Assembly: GCF_001641755.2 (NCBI RefSeq)
Contig: NZ_LRFG02000004.1
Span: 186,001 to 250,000, forward strand
Direction: 5' to 3'
Origin: Microbulbifer flavimaris
GTDB taxonomy: Bacteria; Pseudomonadota; Gammaproteobacteria; Pseudomonadales; Cellvibrionaceae
DNA: 64,000 nucleotides
Shown here: in pieces, positions 11,767 to 22,484 of the stretch
How positions within the stretch are numbered: the first letter of the stretch is position 1
Layout of the letters: every line of letters starts with the position of its first letter
Made by a program: the position numbers and the translations under genes
Notes under the pieces: generated by a model
The model's input: the letters and a program-made list of their open reading frames with translations, nothing else
What the model was told of the DNA's origin: nothing
Databases searched by the model: none

Positions 11767-12885
11767 CTAGAGCTTCATGTCACCGAAAAAGTTCTTCACC
11801 CCTTCAAACCAGCCAGTCTGGCGGGGAGAGTTCTTTTTCTCGCTAAGGGTATCGGCAAATTCCTGCAGGAGTTCTTTCTGCTTCCCCGTCAGGTTGACTG
11901 GGGTTTCCACCACCACACGGCAAAGCAGGTCGCCCGGTGCACCACCGCGCACCGGGGTGACACCCTTGCCGCGCAGGCGGAACAGTTTGCCGGTCTGGGA
12001 CTCCGCCGGGATCTTGAGCTTCACCTTGCCGTCCAGGGTCGGCACCTCCAGTTCGCCGCCCAGCGCCGCGGTGACGAAGCTGATGGGCACCTCGCAATAG
12101 AGATTGCGGCCATCACGCTGGAACAGCTCGTGCTCCTTTACCACCACCTGTACGTACAGGTCGCCGGGCGGTCCTCCGTCCGGCCCTGCCTCGCCCTCGC
12201 CGGTCAGGCGAATGCGGTCACCGGTATCGACACCGGGCGGCACCTTCACCGACAGGGTCTTGGTCTGCTCCACGCGACCGGCACCGTGACAGCTGCCACA
12301 GGGGTCGCTGATGATGGTGCCGCGTCCGCGACAATTGGGGCAGGTCTGCTGCACCGAGAAAAAGCCCTGCTGCATGCGCACCTGGCCGACACCGCCACAA
12401 GTGCCACAGGTCTGCGGTTTGGAGCCCGGCTTGGCGCCAGAACCGTCACAGGTATCACAGCCGACCAGGGTGGGCACACGGATCTTGACGTTGGTGCCGC
12501 GCACCGCGTCTTCCAGGTCCAGCTCCAGGTCGTAACGCAGGTCGGAGCCCCGCGCGGGGCCACCACGGCGGCCGCCTCCGCCACCAAAGATATCGCCGAA
12601 GACGTCGCCGAAAATATCGGAGAAACCACCGAAGCCACCGGCACCACCACCCATCTGGCCCTCGACGCCCTCATGGCCAAACTGGTCGTAAGCCGCTTTC
12701 TTCTGCGGGTCGGACAGGACCTCGTAGGCCTCATTGGCCTCCTTGAACTTGGCCTCTGCCTCCTTGTCATCGGGATTGCGGTCCGGGTGATATTTCATCG
12801 CCACCCGGCGATAGGCTTTCTTGAGCTCTTTCTCGTCCGCACCTTTGCTGACACCGAGAATTTCGTAGTAATCGCGCTTCGACAT
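11767..12885 (-). CDS. dnaJ: Chaperone protein DnaJ (Hsp40)
   Basis: Co-chaperone that stimulates DnaK ATPase and delivers unfolded clients. The 372-aa protein has the full type I layout: J domain (residues 1-70) with the HPD motif in [11 protein letters not shown], a Gly/Phe-rich linker (about 75-110), four zinc-finger repeats of the C-x-x-C-x-G-x-G type ([32 protein letters not shown]) and a C-terminal substrate-binding region. It starts 196 bp after dnaK and belongs to the heat-shock locus grpE-dnaK-dnaJ. Confidence 0.97.
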   Translation of the reverse strand: MSKRDYYEILGVSKGADEKELKKAYRRVAMKYHPDRNPDDKEAEAKFKEANEAYEVLSDPQKKAAYDQFGHEGVEGQMGGGAGGFGGFSDIFGDVFGDIFGGGGGRRGGPARGSDLRYDLELDLEDAVRGTNVKIRVPTLVGCDTCDGSGAKPGSKPQTCGTCGGVGQVRMQQGFFSVQQTCPNCRGRGTIISDPCGSCHGAGRVEQTKTLSVKVPPGVDTGDRIRLTGEGEAGPDGGPPGDLYVQVVVKEHELFQRDGRNLYCEVPISFVTAALGGELEVPTLDGKVKLKIPAESQTGKLFRLRGKGVTPVRGGAPGDLLCRVVVETPVNLTGKQKELLQEFADTLSEKKNSPRQTGWFEGVKNFFGDMKL

Positions 12886-13012
12886 AAATCTGCTTCTCTG
12901 GACCGGCCAGTTCGCCGGTCAGGCTGTCTTTGTTCTCTTTCTCCCAAACCCAAACACGCCGCTCTCCCGTCGGCGATATCGCAGGCCGCCGGTTGCCCGG
13001 CCGCAAACGACA

Positions 13013-13050
13013 GGGGCGCGGCGGCCCCTCTCGGTTAACCGCCGCGCCCC
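13013..13050. other. Inverted repeat in the dnaK-dnaJ spacer
   Basis: A perfect 12-bp stem (GGGGCGCGGCGG with its complement) around a 14-base loop. There is no T-run; it may be an mRNA processing or stability element that sets the dnaK to dnaJ ratio. Confidence 0.5.
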
Positions 13051-13081
13051 GCGAAGGACAGTCAGTCCGCCGGCTGGCGGC

Positions 13082-15022
<1,941 letters not shown>

Positions 15023-15096
15023 CAGTATGTCCTCTAGTCTCTGCGCGCTACCCGGAGTGCCGGGCTTGCCGCGCGTTTGTATTCTGTGTTGCCAGC

Positions 15097-15125
15097 TATA
15101 TTGGTGCCGGCCTTACGATTTCAAG
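15097..15125 (-). promoter_or_regulatory. Possible sigma-32 promoter upstream of dnaK
   Basis: On the minus strand an exact CTTGAA -35 element is followed, after about 13-15 bases, by CACCAATATA, an imperfect match to the CCCCATNT -10 element. It lies 75-103 bp before the dnaK start. Confidence 0.5.
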
Positions 15126-15279
15126 GGGCTTTTTGCCCTTATCACTCTGATATCCGCTTCAGGGCAGAGGGAAGTGCCCCTGGCAGACCGACAACTCTCT
15201 GCCGATCTGGCGAATGCCGATGGCGGACATGCGCCGACAACGGCTTGCCGGGTTCCGTTCAGGGAAGAACGGAATACGG

Positions 15280-15930
15280 CTAGGAGAGCGCCTTGCTGAC
15301 AACGACCATCGCCGGGCGAACCAGGCGGCCGTGCAGGCGGTAGCCTTTCTGGAACACTTCCAGCACGGTGTTCGGCTCCACATCGCCGTTGGGAACCTGG
15401 GTCATGGCCTGGTGCAGCTCCGGATCGAAGGGCTCCCCGGTCGGATCCACCTCCTCGACGCCGTTCTTGGCCAGGGTATCCAGGAAGGACTTGCGGGTGA
15501 GTTCGATACCCTCGATCACGGCTTTGTTGGCCTCATCACCCTGGTCGATGCTGGCCAGCGCCCGCTCCATGTTGTCCACCACCGGCAACAGGTCCTGCAG
15601 CAGCTTCTCGGTGGCGTACTTGCGCGCCCGGTCGATGTCCTGCTCGGCTCGCCGGCGGGCGTTCTGAGCCTCTGCCTGGGAGCGCAGCACAGTGTCCCTC
15701 TGGATATCGATCTGCTCCTGGAGGCTGACGATCTGCGCTTTCAGTGCCTCGGCACTGTGCGCCTCCTCATGCAGGGCATCCTCGGCCTCATGCTGCTCCT
15801 CCGCCGAAGGCTCCTCTATCTCTACTTCGGGCTCGTGCTCCTGGGGCTCCAGATGCTGGTCGCTCAGGGCTTCATGGTGCTCAGCCCCGCTGTCCCTGTT
15901 CTGTTCTTGTTCGCTGCGCTCTTTGGCCAC
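15280..15930 (-). CDS. grpE: Nucleotide exchange factor GrpE
   Basis: GrpE releases ADP from DnaK. This 216-aa protein has an unusually acidic, Glu/His-rich N-terminus (about residues 1-60), a long coiled coil (about 60-130, with DIDRARKYATEKLLQDLLPV) and the C-terminal beta domain with HQAMTQV and GYRLHGRLVRPAMV. The start codon is GTG, preceded by GGAG at seven bases; no in-frame ATG occurs before the conserved core. It is first in the grpE-dnaK-dnaJ group and lies divergent from recN, as in pseudomonads. Confidence 0.95.
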   Translation of the reverse strand: MAKERSEQEQNRDSGAEHHEALSDQHLEPQEHEPEVEIEEPSAEEQHEAEDALHEEAHSAEALKAQIVSLQEQIDIQRDTVLRSQAEAQNARRRAEQDIDRARKYATEKLLQDLLPVVDNMERALASIDQGDEANKAVIEGIELTRKSFLDTLAKNGVEEVDPTGEPFDPELHQAMTQVPNGDVEPNTVLEVFQKGYRLHGRLVRPAMVVVSKALS

Positions 15931-16034
15931 TGCTCTACTCCGTCACGTCGGGTGTCTGTGAATTCGCGTGGTAATGGGTCCGCTTTCCGCCGCCGGGCGT
16001 CTGCCCCACGGCAAATTGCGGCAAGTGCAGGGCT

Positions 16035-16062
16035 ATATGGGGCCTAACCCCTATTCTTCAAG
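16035..16062 (-). promoter_or_regulatory. Heat-shock (sigma-32) promoter of grpE
   Basis: Minus strand: CTTGAA, a 14-base spacer, then CCCCATAT, an almost perfect match to the sigma-32 consensus (CTTGAA, 13-14 bases, CCCCATNT). It lies about 105-130 bp upstream of the grpE GTG. Confidence 0.85.
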
Positions 16063-16119
16063 TGGATTTTCACGTGAGGGTAATGTCACCCCACCCCACT
16101 GGCGAACGCGCAGCCATTA

Positions 16120-16135
16120 CTGTATAAATAACCAC
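16120..16135 (+). promoter_or_regulatory. Probable LexA (SOS) box of recN
   Basis: CTGTATAAATAACCAC matches the CTG-N10-CAG consensus except for the last base and has the expected AT-rich core. It lies 62-78 bp upstream of recN, a classic SOS gene. Confidence 0.65.
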
Positions 16136-16197
16136 TGATTTACCCATCGCCGGGCGGTCCCGGCCACTTAATAAGAAAGGCCAAAGAAGCGATTTCT

Positions 16198-17865
16198 ATG
16201 TTGCTGCACCTGTCGATCAGTCAGTTCACCCTGGTGGACCAGCTGGAGCTGGAGTTCGGCCCGGGCACCAGTGCCCTCACCGGTGAGACCGGCGCGGGCA
16301 AATCCATTACCCTCGATGCCCTCGGCCTGGCCCTGGGCGACCGCGGCAGCGCCGACCTGGTGCGGACCGGCGCCAATCGCGCCGACATCCACGCCACCTT
16401 CGACATCGGCGGTCACCCGGAGGCCGCCGCCTGGCTCGAGGAGCAGGAGATGGATGCCGGCAGTGAGGTGATACTCCGCCGGGTGATCGGCGCCGACGGC
16501 CGCTCCCGCGCCTATATCAATGGCCAGCCGGTGACCCTGCTGCAACTGAGGGCGCTGGGCGAGCAGTTGATCGATATTCACAGCCAGCATGAACACCAGT
16601 CACTGCTGAAGAAGGACACCCACCGGCGCCTGCTGGATGAGTACGGAGAGGCGCAGGAGCTGGCAGCGGAGACCCGCATCCACTTCAAGACCTGGCAGGA
16701 CCGCTACCGGCGCTACCAGACCCTGGCCGAAAGTGCCGAGGAGACCGAAGCGCGCCGGGCACTGCTGCAATACCAGCTGGAAGAACTGGAGCAGCTCGAC
16801 CTGCAAGCGGGGGAAATCGAATCCCTGGAGAGCGAACAGCGCCAGCTGGCCAACGCCGGCGAGATCCTGAGTGGCAGCTACCAGTTGGCTGCCATGCTGT
16901 CCGGTGGCGAGGGCGATATCGCTGAGCATCTGCATCGCGCACTGCAACTACTCACCGCCATGCCGGAGCAGTCGCCCGCTCTGTCGGAAGTCGCCCAGAT
17001 GCTCGATAGCGCGCGCATCCAGGTCGACGAAGCCGCCAGCACCCTGTCCCGGCACATCGACGGTTTCGAGATGGATCCCGAGCGCCTTGCGGAGGTGGAG
17101 GAGCGCCTCAGCGCCATCTACCAGACGGCCCGCAAACACCGGGTGCAGCCGGAACAGCTGCCAGACTTGCAGGCCCAGCTTCAGGCCGAGCTTGAGGAGA
17201 TTGGCGCACCGGATGCACTGGACAAGATGGCCAGTGAATGTGAAGCACTGGAAGCGAGCTACAGAAAAGTGGCAGCCCGGCTCGGCAAATGCCGTAAAGA
17301 AGCCGCAAAACGTCTTGCAGACGCTGTGAACCAGCAGCTGGCCGACCTGGCCATGCCCCATGCCCGGGTCGAACTGGCACTGCATCCACTGGAAAAACCT
17401 GCCGCCAGTGGCCTGGAAGAGGTGGAAATCCTTATCGCCACCAACCCCGGCCAACCGCCGCGCCCGCTGGGCAAGGTCGCCTCCGGCGGTGAACTCTCCC
17501 GGGTCAGCCTGGCCATCCAGGTGGTCACCGCTCAGACCTCCCGCACCCCGACCCTGGTGTTCGACGAGGTGGACGTGGGCATCGGCGGCGCCACCGGCGA
17601 AGTGGTTGGCCGGCTGCTGCGGCAGCTGGGCGAGTCCCGTGACGGCCGCGGCGGCCAGGTGATCTGCGTTACCCATCTGGCCCAGGTCGCCGCGCGGGCC
17701 CACCGCCAGTATCTGGTAGAGAAACACGCGGACGGTGACAGCGCTTTTGTCTCCCTACGGGAACTGAAAGAGGAGCAGCGCCGCGAGGAGGTTGCGCGCA
17801 TGCTGGGGGGCGAACCAACAGCACAATCCCTCGCCCACGCGGGTGAGATGCTGGAGCGCACCTGA
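16198..17865 (+). CDS. recN: DNA repair protein RecN
   Basis: SMC-like ATPase acting in recombinational repair of double-strand breaks. The 555-aa length is normal. The Walker A motif ALTGETGAGKSITLDAL is near residues 25-42, the long coiled-coil arms span about 150-370, and the C-terminal half carries the ABC signature ASGGELSRVSLAIQ and Walker B LVFDEVDVGIGG. The family QNQHxxLL-like QHEHQSLLKK motif (near 138) is present. Regulation by LexA is suggested by the box at 16120. Divergent from grpE. Confidence 0.97.
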   Translation: MLLHLSISQFTLVDQLELEFGPGTSALTGETGAGKSITLDALGLALGDRGSADLVRTGANRADIHATFDIGGHPEAAAWLEEQEMDAGSEVILRRVIGADGRSRAYINGQPVTLLQLRALGEQLIDIHSQHEHQSLLKKDTHRRLLDEYGEAQELAAETRIHFKTWQDRYRRYQTLAESAEETEARRALLQYQLEELEQLDLQAGEIESLESEQRQLANAGEILSGSYQLAAMLSGGEGDIAEHLHRALQLLTAMPEQSPALSEVAQMLDSARIQVDEAASTLSRHIDGFEMDPERLAEVEERLSAIYQTARKHRVQPEQLPDLQAQLQAELEEIGAPDALDKMASECEALEASYRKVAARLGKCRKEAAKRLADAVNQQLADLAMPHARVELALHPLEKPAASGLEEVEILIATNPGQPPRPLGKVASGGELSRVSLAIQVVTAQTSRTPTLVFDEVDVGIGGATGEVVGRLLRQLGESRDGRGGQVICVTHLAQVAARAHRQYLVEKHADGDSAFVSLRELKEEQRREEVARMLGGEPTAQSLAHAGEMLERT

Positions 17866-17974
17866 GAACTTGACCAGAGAGCCACACAAAGCCCGGGCAG
17901 TCGGCCTAAAATGACCGGTAAAGGTCTGGAAGGTCACTTTATACTGCGCCGCCTGTGGTAACCCGGTTTAAGTC

Positions 17975-18568
17975 ATGCAAAGAACGATTTTCAACACCCC
18001 ACTGATCACCCCAGTGTTACGCCAGCTCGCCCGCCTGCTGCTCAAACTGCACGGCTGGCGCGTCGTGGCCGACCAGAGTGCCACGGACCTGAAGAAATAT
18101 GTCCTGCTGGGTGCGCCACACACCACCAACTGGGACGGCTACTATTTCATCCTCGTCGCTCTCAAACTGAAGCTGGTCCCGCAGTGGATGGGCAAGGACA
18201 ACCTGTTCAAGTTTCCCCTCGGCGGAATGATGCGCTGGTTTGGCGGAATCGCAGTGGACCGCAGCAAGGCCAACAACCTGGTAGAGGGCACCGTGAACGC
18301 CTTCAACCGCAACGAATCGCTGATCGTAGCGGTGCCGCCTGAGGGCACCCGCGGCAAGGCCGAACGCTGGAAGACCGGCTTCTACCACATCGCCCGCGGG
18401 GCGTCGGTGCCGGTCGTATGCGGCTTTATCAATTTCCCCAAGAAAGAGGTCGGGTTGGGCCCGGCATTCTGGATGAGTGAAAATCTTGAGGCGGAGCTGA
18501 AGCGCTTCCGCGATTTCTACGCGGATAAAATCGGCAAGTACCCGGAGCTCTACACGCCGCCCATTTGA
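17975..18568 (+). CDS. PlsC-type 1-acyl-glycerol-phosphate acyltransferase family protein
   Basis: A 197-aa acyltransferase of the LPLAT/PlsC superfamily. The catalytic block I appears as APHTTNWDGYYF (a variant of H-x4-D, H49 to D54 region), and block III as VPPEGTRGKAERWKTGF (near 125-140). The N-terminus has a short hydrophobic segment (VLRQLARLLLKL). The substrate is not readable: related small proteins act on lysophosphatidic acid or on lipid A-like acceptors. It is followed by a strong bidirectional terminator and convergent yebC, so it is probably monocistronic. Confidence 0.8.
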   Translation: MQRTIFNTPLITPVLRQLARLLLKLHGWRVVADQSATDLKKYVLLGAPHTTNWDGYYFILVALKLKLVPQWMGKDNLFKFPLGGMMRWFGGIAVDRSKANNLVEGTVNAFNRNESLIVAVPPEGTRGKAERWKTGFYHIARGASVPVVCGFINFPKKEVGLGPAFWMSENLEAELKRFRDFYADKIGKYPELYTPPI

Positions 18569-18606
18569 GCGGTAAGGCAGTTGGCTGCCAGGGCAAAAGC
18601 GCACAT

Positions 18607-18637
18607 AAAAAAAGACGGGCCAGAGCCCGTCTTTTTT
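18607..18637. terminator. Bidirectional intrinsic terminator
   Basis: Stem AAGACGGGC with its complement, CAGA loop, A-run on the left and T-run on the right. It serves both the acyltransferase gene and convergent yebC. Confidence 0.9.
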
Positions 18638-18655
18638 ATCTACCGCGAGGCTGGA

Positions 18656-19399
18656 TCAGCCCAGCTCGGCCATTACTTCATCGGGGATATCGGCATTGGT
18701 GTACACATTCTGCACATCGTCGAGATCCTCGAGCATATCCACCAGCGCCATCACTTTTTCCGCACCGTCTTTATCCATCGGCACGGTGGTAGAGGGGATC
18801 ATGGCGATCTCGGCGCCGTCCGGCTTGAACCCCGCTTCGGTCAGGGCGTCTTTGACCGGCATGTAATCCTGGAACTCGGTAGTGACCTCAATGCTGCCAT
18901 CGTCGTTGGTCTCGATGTCTTCGGCTCCCGCCTCCAGGGCGGCCTCCATCAGCGCATCTTCGTCAGCACCGGGCTCGTAGTACATCTGACCCTTGCGGGA
19001 AAACAGATAAGCTACCGAACCATCAGTTCCCAGGTTGCCGCCGCGCTTGGTGAATGCGTGGCGCACCTCCGCCACGGTGCGGTTACGGTTGTCGGTCAGG
19101 CACTCCACCAGGATCGCGACACCGCCGACACCATAACCCTCATAGGTTACCGCCTCGTAATTGTCGCCGTCGGCGTTGCCGGCACCGCGGGCAATGGCCT
19201 TCTCGATAGTGTCCTTCTTCATGTTGGCGCCGAGCGCCTTATCAATGGTGGCGCGCAGAGCCGGGTTGTCTTCCGGGTTGGGGCCACCCTTCGCGGCCAC
19301 GGTCAGCTCGCGGATGATCTTGGTGAAAACCTTGCCGCGCTTGGCATCCTGGGCCGCCTTGCGGTGCTTGATATTGGCCCATTTACTATGTCCGGCCAT
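18656..19399 (-). CDS. yebC: YebC/PmpR (TACO1) family protein
   Basis: A 247-aa member of the YebC family, described as DNA-binding regulator (PmpR) and, for some members, as a factor relieving ribosome stalling at polyprolines. The N-terminus [20 protein letters not shown] is diagnostic, followed by [40 protein letters not shown] and the C-terminal [20 protein letters not shown]. It lies downstream of aspS on the same strand with a 73-bp gap. Family members usually precede ruvC; here ruvCAB is absent from the window. Confidence 0.95.
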   Translation of the reverse strand: MAGHSKWANIKHRKAAQDAKRGKVFTKIIRELTVAAKGGPNPEDNPALRATIDKALGANMKKDTIEKAIARGAGNADGDNYEAVTYEGYGVGGVAILVECLTDNRNRTVAEVRHAFTKRGGNLGTDGSVAYLFSRKGQMYYEPGADEDALMEAALEAGAEDIETNDDGSIEVTTEFQDYMPVKDALTEAGFKPDGAEIAMIPSTTVPMDKDGAEKVMALVDMLEDLDDVQNVYTNADIPDEVMAELG

Positions 19400-19472
19400 T
19401 GGAGTTCTCCGGGTTTAGTCGCTTGTGGCTTGATTCACAGAGTGCGCCGCCGGTAAAGCGGCGCCCCTACCA

Positions 19473-21251
19473 TTAGCTCACCTGCTCTTCTTTGAGGCGC
19501 AGGCGGATATTCAGCTCGCGCAGCTGACGCGAATCCACAGTGCCGGGGGCATCGGTCATCACGCAGGCGGCGCTCTGGGTTTTGGGGAAGGCGATGACAT
19601 CGCGAATGGAGTCGGTGCCGGTCATCAGCATCACCAGGCGGTCCAGGCCAAACGCCAGGCCACCGTGGGGCGGCGCACCGTACTTGAGCGCGTCCAGCAG
19701 GAAGCCAAACTTCTCCCGCTGTTCCTCGGGGTCGATACCGAGAATGCGGAACACGGCCTGCTGCATGGCCTGGTCGTGGATACGTACGGAACCGCCACCC
19801 AATTCAGTGCCATTCAGCACCATATCGTAAGCACGGGACAGCGCCTCGAGGGGGTTCTGTTCCAGCTCTTCCGGGGAGCAGGACGGCGCAGTGAACGGGT
19901 GGTGCAGCGCAGTCAGGCTGCCATCGTCGTCTTCCTCGAACATGGGGAAGGCAACGACCCATAGCGGGGCCCACTCACTGGTGTACAGGTTCAGGTCCTC
20001 GCCCAGCTTGCAGCGCAGCGCGCCCAGGGATTCGGAAACCACCTTGTGGGAATCCGCCCCGAAGAAAATCAGGTCTCCGCTCTCTGCCTCGAGGCGCTCG
20101 AGAATGGCCGCGCGCACTTCGATGGGCAGGAACTTGACGATTGGCGACTGCAGGCCATTTTCCAGGTCAGCGCGATCGTTGACCTTGATATAGGCCAGCC
20201 CCTTGGCGCCGTAGATGCCAACAAACTTGCCGTAATCATCGATCTGCTTGCGGGTCAGCTTGTCATTGCCGCCGGGGACTTTGATCGCCGCTACACGGCC
20301 TTTCGGGTCGTTGGCCGGACCGGAGAACACCTTGAAGTCCACTTCGGTCATCAGGTCCTTGATCTCTACCAACTCCAGCGGGATACGCAGGTCCGGCTTG
20401 TCGGAACCGTAGCGCAGCATTGCCTGATAGTGGGACATACGCGGGAACTCGCCCAGATCCACGCCCAGCAATTCCTGGAACAGGCTGCGTACCATGCCCT
20501 CGGTGATGGACATGATGTCTTCTTCATCGAGGAAGGAAGTTTCGATATCGATCTGGGTAAATTCCGGCTGGCGATCCGCCCGCAGGTCTTCGTCGCGGAA
20601 GCACTTGGCAATCTGGTAGTAGCGGTCGAAACCGGAAACCATCAGCAACTGCTTGAACAGCTGCGGTGACTGCGGCAGGGCGAAGAACTTGCCATCGTGG
20701 GTACGGCTCGGTACCAGGTAGTCCCGGGCACCCTCGGGGGTGGCGCGGGTCAGGATCGGGGTTTCGATATCGAGAAAGCCCATCTCATCCAGGTAGTTGC
20801 GGATCGCCGTGGTCAACTTGGAGCGGAAACGCAGGTTGCGCTGCATTTCGTTGCGGCGCAGATCCAGGTAGCGGTACTTGAGACGTACGTCCTCACCCAC
20901 TGCGGTGTGTTCGTCCAACTGGAAGGGCGGCGTCTCGGCGACATTGAGAATCTCCAGCTCATTGCCGTAGACCTCTACCTCACCGGTATCCATGCTCGGG
21001 TTCACCGTGGCTTCGGAGCGTGCCCGCACGCGGCCTTTGACCTGCAGCACATACTCGGTGCGCACGCGATCGGCCTGCTCGAAATGCTCTGCGGCATCGG
21101 GGTCGAAAACCACCTGCACGATACCGTCCCGGTCGCGCAGGTCGATGAAGATGACCCCGCCGTGGTCACGGCGGCGGTCCACCCAGCCGCACAGGGTAAC
21201 TTCGCGGCCGATGTCCGCAGAACGAAGGGCGCCACAGTAATCGCTGCGCAT
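19473..21251 (-). CDS. aspS: Aspartate-tRNA ligase
   Basis: Class IIb synthetase charging tRNA-Asp (or Asp/Asn in organisms lacking AsnRS). The 592-aa protein has the OB anticodon domain ([20 protein letters not shown]), class II motif 2 ([18 protein letters not shown]), the bacterial GAD insertion (about 290-410) and motif 3 [16 protein letters not shown] start it at the ATG at 21251, which aligns with E. coli (M-R-x-x-Y-C-G) and has GGGA at a suitable distance; the ATG at 21260 would add three residues with GGGA touching the start codon. Confidence 0.96.
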   Translation of the reverse strand: MRSDYCGALRSADIGREVTLCGWVDRRRDHGGVIFIDLRDRDGIVQVVFDPDAAEHFEQADRVRTEYVLQVKGRVRARSEATVNPSMDTGEVEVYGNELEILNVAETPPFQLDEHTAVGEDVRLKYRYLDLRRNEMQRNLRFRSKLTTAIRNYLDEMGFLDIETPILTRATPEGARDYLVPSRTHDGKFFALPQSPQLFKQLLMVSGFDRYYQIAKCFRDEDLRADRQPEFTQIDIETSFLDEEDIMSITEGMVRSLFQELLGVDLGEFPRMSHYQAMLRYGSDKPDLRIPLELVEIKDLMTEVDFKVFSGPANDPKGRVAAIKVPGGNDKLTRKQIDDYGKFVGIYGAKGLAYIKVNDRADLENGLQSPIVKFLPIEVRAAILERLEAESGDLIFFGADSHKVVSESLGALRCKLGEDLNLYTSEWAPLWVVAFPMFEEDDDGSLTALHHPFTAPSCSPEELEQNPLEALSRAYDMVLNGTELGGGSVRIHDQAMQQAVFRILGIDPEEQREKFGFLLDALKYGAPPHGGLAFGLDRLVMLMTGTDSIRDVIAFPKTQSAACVMTDAPGTVDSRQLRELNIRLRLKEEQVS

Positions 21252-21322
21252 GGATAACATTCCCGTTGTCTTGAGTTATTTCGGGGCCGGTCAGCGCCGG
21301 CCCGGTTTATTGCCGGCGGGCC

Positions 21323-21598
21323 TCAGCCCGCTGCGGCGGAGCCCCCGGCCGGCTTGTCAGTGCCGGACTTGGCCGACTGGGGCTTGGCCGAGTCCCCGGC
21401 CAGGTTTTTCTTGCTGCCGGTTTTGAAATCGGTCTCGTACCAGCCGCCGCCCTTGAGGCGGAATCCGGCTGCGGAGATCTTCTTCTGCAGGTCGGCCTTG
21501 TCGCAGGCTGGACAATCAGTCAGCGGCGCATCACTGATGCGTTGCAGAGCCTCCAGTTGATGACCGCAGGCCCTGCACTGGTATTCATAGATCGGCAT
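21323..21598 (-). CDS. FmdB-family zinc-ribbon protein
   Basis: A 91-aa protein with an N-terminal FmdB regulatory-type zinc ribbon: MPIYEYQCRACGHQLEALQ with a second C-P-A-C pair (TDCPACDKADLQKKISA). The C-terminal half is low-complexity and charged (KTGSKKNLAG, then Ser/Ala/Gly-rich). The gene lies directly upstream of aspS on the same strand, an arrangement common in proteobacteria. Its biochemical role is unknown. Confidence 0.85.
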   Translation of the reverse strand: MPIYEYQCRACGHQLEALQRISDAPLTDCPACDKADLQKKISAAGFRLKGGGWYETDFKTGSKKNLAGDSAKPQSAKSGTDKPAGGSAAAG

Positions 21599-21900
21599 GG
21601 ATCAGTACCTGGTGCTTTGAGGGGCGCAGATTATACATGAGCGTTCTGGCAGGAAGAAGCTGGCCCGCGAGGTGCGGAGGAGTCATTGCGAGAAAGGCAA
21701 AAAAGAGCACGAAGATTCCGCCCGCCCTGTCATATCGTGAAAAAAAGCACTATTTTTCCCGGTTTTTCTCGTGCGAGAGAAAAAAAACTGGATATACTCA
21801 CCCCATACCCATACGGCTTTTTGCTCCCCCGGAGCGGTACCGATGGGGTAGAGAACACATTTTCACTGGACAGACACCACCAATAGAGAAGGAAGCTACT

Positions 21901-22332
21901 ATGGCCGCACGCAAGAAAGCCGCAGCTAAGAAAGCCCCCGCCAAGAAGACGGCAGCTAAGAAGGCTCCCGCCAAGAAGACCGCAGCCAAGGCCGCGGCCA
22001 AACCTAAAAAGGTCACTGCGATCCGGGAGAAATACACCAAGACCCAGATCCTGAACCAGATCGCCGAGAACACCGAACTGAGCCGCAAACAGGTGCAGTC
22101 TGTTCTGGACGAGCTGTCCAACGTGATCGAGGGCCACATCAAGAAGCGCGCGGTGGGCGAGTTTGCCCTGCCCGGCCTGATGAAGATCACCACCGTGAAG
22201 AAGCCGGCCAAAAAGGCCCGCAAGGGTATCAACCCGTTCACCGGTGAAGAGACCGTCTTCAAGGCCAAGCCCGCCAGCATCCAGGTGAAGGTGCGCCCGC
22301 TGAAGAAACTGAAGGAAATGGCCGAGAACTGA
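21901..22332 (+). CDS. HU-family nucleoid protein with histone H1-like Ala/Lys/Pro tail
   Basis: A 143-aa DNA-binding protein. Residues 1-38 are a basic tail built from repeats of the type AAKKAPAKKT; residues about 45-138 are an HU/IHF-like fold (TKTQILNQIAENTELSRKQV, then VDELSNVIEGHIKK-like helix, GINPFTGEETVFKAKPAS-like arm and VKVRPLKKLKE end). The ATG at 21901 follows GAGAAGGAAG; an upstream in-frame extension is not protein-like. The 300 bp before it are AT-rich compared with the neighbourhood. Ala/Lys-rich tails of this kind bind and compact DNA in eukaryotic H1 and in bacterial AlgP/HupN-type proteins. Followed by a strong terminator. Confidence 0.88.
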   Translation: MAARKKAAAKKAPAKKTAAKKAPAKKTAAKAAAKPKKVTAIREKYTKTQILNQIAENTELSRKQVQSVLDELSNVIEGHIKKRAVGEFALPGLMKITTVKKPAKKARKGINPFTGEETVFKAKPASIQVKVRPLKKLKEMAEN

Positions 22333-22354
22333 TTTCAGCCCATTCCCGCCAAGG

Positions 22355-22378
22355 AAAACCCCGCCCCGGCGGGGTTTT
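22355..22378 (+). terminator. Intrinsic terminator of the HU-like gene
   Basis: AAAACCCCGCC, two-base loop, GGCGGGGTTTT, then TCTGTTTT. A compact perfect stem 22 bp after the stop codon. Confidence 0.88.
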
Positions 22379-22484
22379 CTGTTTTCTGCACGCCGTGCCC
22401 CATATCCGCCACGGCCCCTACCATCCGGCGGCCGCACCGGCGTAAAATGTGCGACCCCATAAGCAAGACAAACCGACTATTCCT

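Noticed and set aside
12130-13038. 302-codon plus-strand open frame over dnaJ
   Set aside because: Shadow of dnaJ; low-complexity translation.
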